64,000 nt of DNA from positions 372,001 to 436,000 of the forward strand of contig NZ_JACOFR010000003.1 of NCBI RefSeq assembly GCF_019455385.1, in the 5' to 3' direction. The number at the start of each line of letters is the position of its first letter. Position 1 is the stretch's first letter. Below, piece by piece: positions 62,195 through 64,000 of this stretch. This DNA comes from Bradyrhizobium sp. BR 10289. Its GTDB lineage: Bacteria > Pseudomonadota > Alphaproteobacteria > Rhizobiales > Xanthobacteraceae. A program made the position numbers and the translations under genes. The notes beneath the pieces are model-generated. The model was given only the letters and a program-made list of their open reading frames with translations. It did not search any database and was not told where the DNA came from.

Positions 62195-63394
62195 TCAAAA
62201 CATCAGATTGTCCTTCACCAGAACCCAGCGGCCGCCCTTGACCTGCTGCACCTGGGTGATGGTGTTGGCGAGGTGGTCGGTCTTGGAGAATTTGGTCGGC
62301 GGCGAGTTGAAGATATCGAGGAATTTCTCGCCTGATTCGAGCGAGGCCAGCATCTTCTGCCCGGTCAAATCCTTGCCCGCCTTGTCCGCATAGAAGGCGA
62401 ACGTCATCACCGCATTATAGCCGATGATCGCCTGCGTGTTGGCGTCGGTGCCGAACATCTTCTTGTAGTTGATCAGCCAGTCGTGAACCTTGCCCTTGGC
62501 GGTGTCCTCATAGGGAATCTCGAAGCCCGAGGCCGCATAGAGGCCCTCGACCGCCTCCTTGCCGAGTGCCGGCACTTCAAGCACGTTGGTCGGGGTCGCC
62601 CCGAGGAAGGTGACGTCCCAGCCGAGTTTCTTCGCCTCCGTCATAGCGCCGATGGTCTCGCGGATCACGGTGCCGAGCACGACGAGATCACAGCCGTCGG
62701 ATTTCATCTTGGCGATCTGCGCGCTGAAGTCCGAGGCGCCGCGCTTGTAGCTCGTCACCGAGGCCGGCTGCAGCTTCATCGCGGTGAGTTGCTGGTTGAA
62801 GCCGTCGAGCACGTTTTTTCCGTACTCGTCGTCCTGATGCATGATGCAGGGTTTTGCAAAATTCTTCCACTCCACCATGTATTTCAGCGCGGCGCGCGTG
62901 CTCTCGACATAAGGCAACAGGTTGTTGAACTTCAGCCGCTCCTGCGGCTTGGCCGGATCGAACTTGAAGGTGAACTCGGCCGCCGTCAGCGGAAACAGCT
63001 GGAGCACGCCGGCGTCGAACAGGATATCCTGCGCGGCGAGCGTCGGCGCCGAGCCCATCGAGCCGATCATGGCGAAGATCTTGTCGCGTTCGACCATCTT
63101 CTGCGAGGCCAGCACGCCCTTCTTCGGATCGTAGCCGTTATCCTCGAGGATCATCCTGATCTTGCGGCCCTGGATGCCGCCGGCCGCGTTGATCTCCTCG
63201 ACCGCCATCTTCATGCCGTTGGACACGGGCACGCCCCAGACCTTGATCGGCCCCGAGAGGTCCTGATGGGTGCCGATGACGATCTCGGACGCCGAGATGC
63301 CCTCATTGGTGACCTTGGTTTGCGCCAGGGACGGCTGGCAGGCGAGCGCAACTGCGCCCACAGCGAGGCCAAACGCTTTCAACGATCTCGACAT
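62195..63394 (-). CDS. Branched-chain amino acid-type ABC transporter solute-binding protein
   Basis: 399 residues from ATG 63394 with a signal peptide (MSRSLKAFGLAVGAVALACQPSLAQ). It has the LivJ-like periplasmic fold: EIVIGTHQDLSGPIKVWGVPVSNGMKMAVEEINAAGGIQGRKIRMILEDNGYDPKKGVLASQKMV, IGSMGSAPTLAAQDILFDAGV, and FSAQIAKMKSDGCDLVVLGT. The ligand could be an amino acid or an aromatic acid. It lies downstream of an acyl-CoA synthetase gene, a common pairing in which the permease genes lie further upstream, outside the window. Confidence 0.88.
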   Translation of the reverse strand: MSRSLKAFGLAVGAVALACQPSLAQTKVTNEGISASEIVIGTHQDLSGPIKVWGVPVSNGMKMAVEEINAAGGIQGRKIRMILEDNGYDPKKGVLASQKMVERDKIFAMIGSMGSAPTLAAQDILFDAGVLQLFPLTAAEFTFKFDPAKPQERLKFNNLLPYVESTRAALKYMVEWKNFAKPCIMHQDDEYGKNVLDGFNQQLTAMKLQPASVTSYKRGASDFSAQIAKMKSDGCDLVVLGTVIRETIGAMTEAKKLGWDVTFLGATPTNVLEVPALGKEAVEGLYAASGFEIPYEDTAKGKVHDWLINYKKMFGTDANTQAIIGYNAVMTFAFYADKAGKDLTGQKMLASLESGEKFLDIFNSPPTKFSKTDHLANTITQVQQVKGGRWVLVKDNLMF

Positions 63395-63480
63395 TGACGT
63401 CTCCTCTCCTGAAGGCCCGTGTTCTACGAAGGGCGGGGGCCATCGCTCCTTCGCTGTCTCGAACGAAACTTTTCTTTTCT

Positions 63481-63532
63481 GCGCATGCCCCTTTATCGGA
63501 AAACCGGTTGCCACTTTTCCAGGGGCATGCGC
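63481..63532. repeat. Rhizobial palindromic intergenic repeat (RIME-like)
   Basis: Arms GCGCATGCCCCT (63481-63492) and AGGGGCATGCGC (63521-63532) are perfectly inverted around a core with CGGAAAACCGGTTGCCACTTTTCC. It is the same family as 1184-1232, although the arms differ. It sits between the acyl-CoA synthetase stop (63534) and the solute-binding gene. Confidence 0.75.
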
Positions 63533-63533
63533 G

Positions 63534-64000
63534 TCACGCCACCGCTCGCTCGCGATACATCGCGTCGATCTCGGCGGCGTAGCGCTTGTTCACGAAATTG
63601 CGCTTCAGCTTCATGGTCGGCGTCAGCTCCTCGTCCTCCGGCGTGAGCTGACGCTCGATCAAATAGAATCGCTTGATGGTTTCGACGCGGGCGAAATTGC
63701 CGTTGACGCCTTCGATCTCGCGCCAGATCAGGTCCTGGATCTCGGCCGCGCGGCAGAGGCTGGCGTAATTGGTGAAGGGGATGTCGTGGTCCTGGGCGAA
63801 CTTCTCGACGTTCTCCTGGTCGATCATGACGAGGCAGGTGAGGTAGGGCCGCTTGTCACCAATCACGACGGCGTCGGAGATGTAGGGCGAGAATTTCAGC
63901 TGATTCTCGATCTCGGACGGCGTGATGTTCTTGCCGCCTGATGTGATGATGATGTCCTTCATCCGGTCGGTGATCCGGACAAAACCTTCATTGTCGATGG
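63534..64000 (-). CDS. Long-chain acyl-CoA synthetase (AMP-forming), C-terminal end, 5' part outside the window
   Basis: The minus frame is open to the window edge, with [34 protein letters not shown] and [15 protein letters not shown]. This is the A10 hinge region of adenylate-forming enzymes, with the catalytic Lys in TSGGKNI and the C-terminal [12 protein letters not shown] segment. About 155 residues are in the window; the AMP-binding domain is beyond it. Substrate is unknown; it heads a probable operon with the solute-binding protein. Confidence 0.88.
   Translation of the reverse strand, partial: IDNEGFVRITDRMKDIIITSGGKNITPSEIENQLKFSPYISDAVVIGDKRPYLTCLVMIDQENVEKFAQDHDIPFTNYASLCRAAEIQDLIWREIEGVNGNFARVETIKRFYLIERQLTPEDEELTPTMKLKRNFVNKRYAAEIDAMYRERAVA

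Overview
The window reads as a chromosomal segment of a Bradyrhizobium-like alphaproteobacterium (Nitrobacteraceae). The reasons are the high G+C and codon use, the hisD/UPF0262/phosphatase/Maf neighbourhood, rhizobial-type palindromic intergenic repeats, and a complete carbon-phosphorus (C-P) lyase locus with alphaproteobacterial accessory genes. All family assignments come from reading the sequence and recalled family knowledge; no database search was run.

Layout. 1-3.6 kb: housekeeping genes on the minus strand (maf, a low-molecular-weight phosphatase, UPF0262, hisD, DUF2948). 3.7-10.3 kb: small metabolic genes, including a divergent SDR/TetR pair with a palindromic operator, a non-haem haloperoxidase-type hydrolase, an EthD-domain protein and a cyclic-nucleotide-gated FAD oxidoreductase. 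10.57-15.46 kb: a tRNA-Thr(GGT) gene followed by a low-G+C island between two 414-bp direct repeats that contain the tRNA 3' end. 16-20 kb: MgtC-like, cNMP-binding, ferric-reductase-like and luciferase-like genes. 20.1-25.7 kb: a catabolic operon (hydratase, FAH-family enzyme, RidA, amidohydrolase, flavin reductase, solute-binding protein) with a divergent IclR regulator. 25.8-29.2 kb: sulfur-related genes (O-acetylhomoserine sulfhydrylase, sulfonate-binding protein) with a tiny upstream reading frame ending in four cysteines. 29.5-33.5 kb: an SDR and two genes of glycan or surface character. 33.5-47.8 kb: the phosphonate locus. 47.9-60.8 kb: a CHASE2 cyclase, a 3069-residue secreted adhesin and a LapG-type protease. 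60.9-64 kb: an LprI-like protein, an ABC solute-binding protein and the end of an acyl-CoA synthetase.

The standout system is the island operon at 11099-14802. Reading on the minus strand it encodes a QueC-like enzyme, a TGT-like enzyme, a cGAS/DncV-type nucleotidyltransferase, a two-helix SLATT membrane protein and an OGG-like HhH-GPD glycosylase, all overlapping or abutting. This is the gene set of the rare type IV CBASS anti-phage systems. The nucleotidyltransferase begins Met followed by seven glycines written with mixed codons, which suggests selection on the N-terminus itself; a QueC-type ligase acting on an N-terminal glycine is an attractive hypothesis.

The phosphonate locus is arranged as phnGHIJKLMN (minus) divergent from phnF, then phnCDE1E2 (minus) divergent from a hexapeptide acetyltransferase, a second phnM and DUF1045. 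It carries a candidate PhnF operator, candidate Pho boxes at both divergent promoters, and a terminator-like hairpin between phnD and phnE1 that may set binding-protein excess. The adhesin, LapG-like protease and cyclase together suggest a Lap-type surface-retention system.
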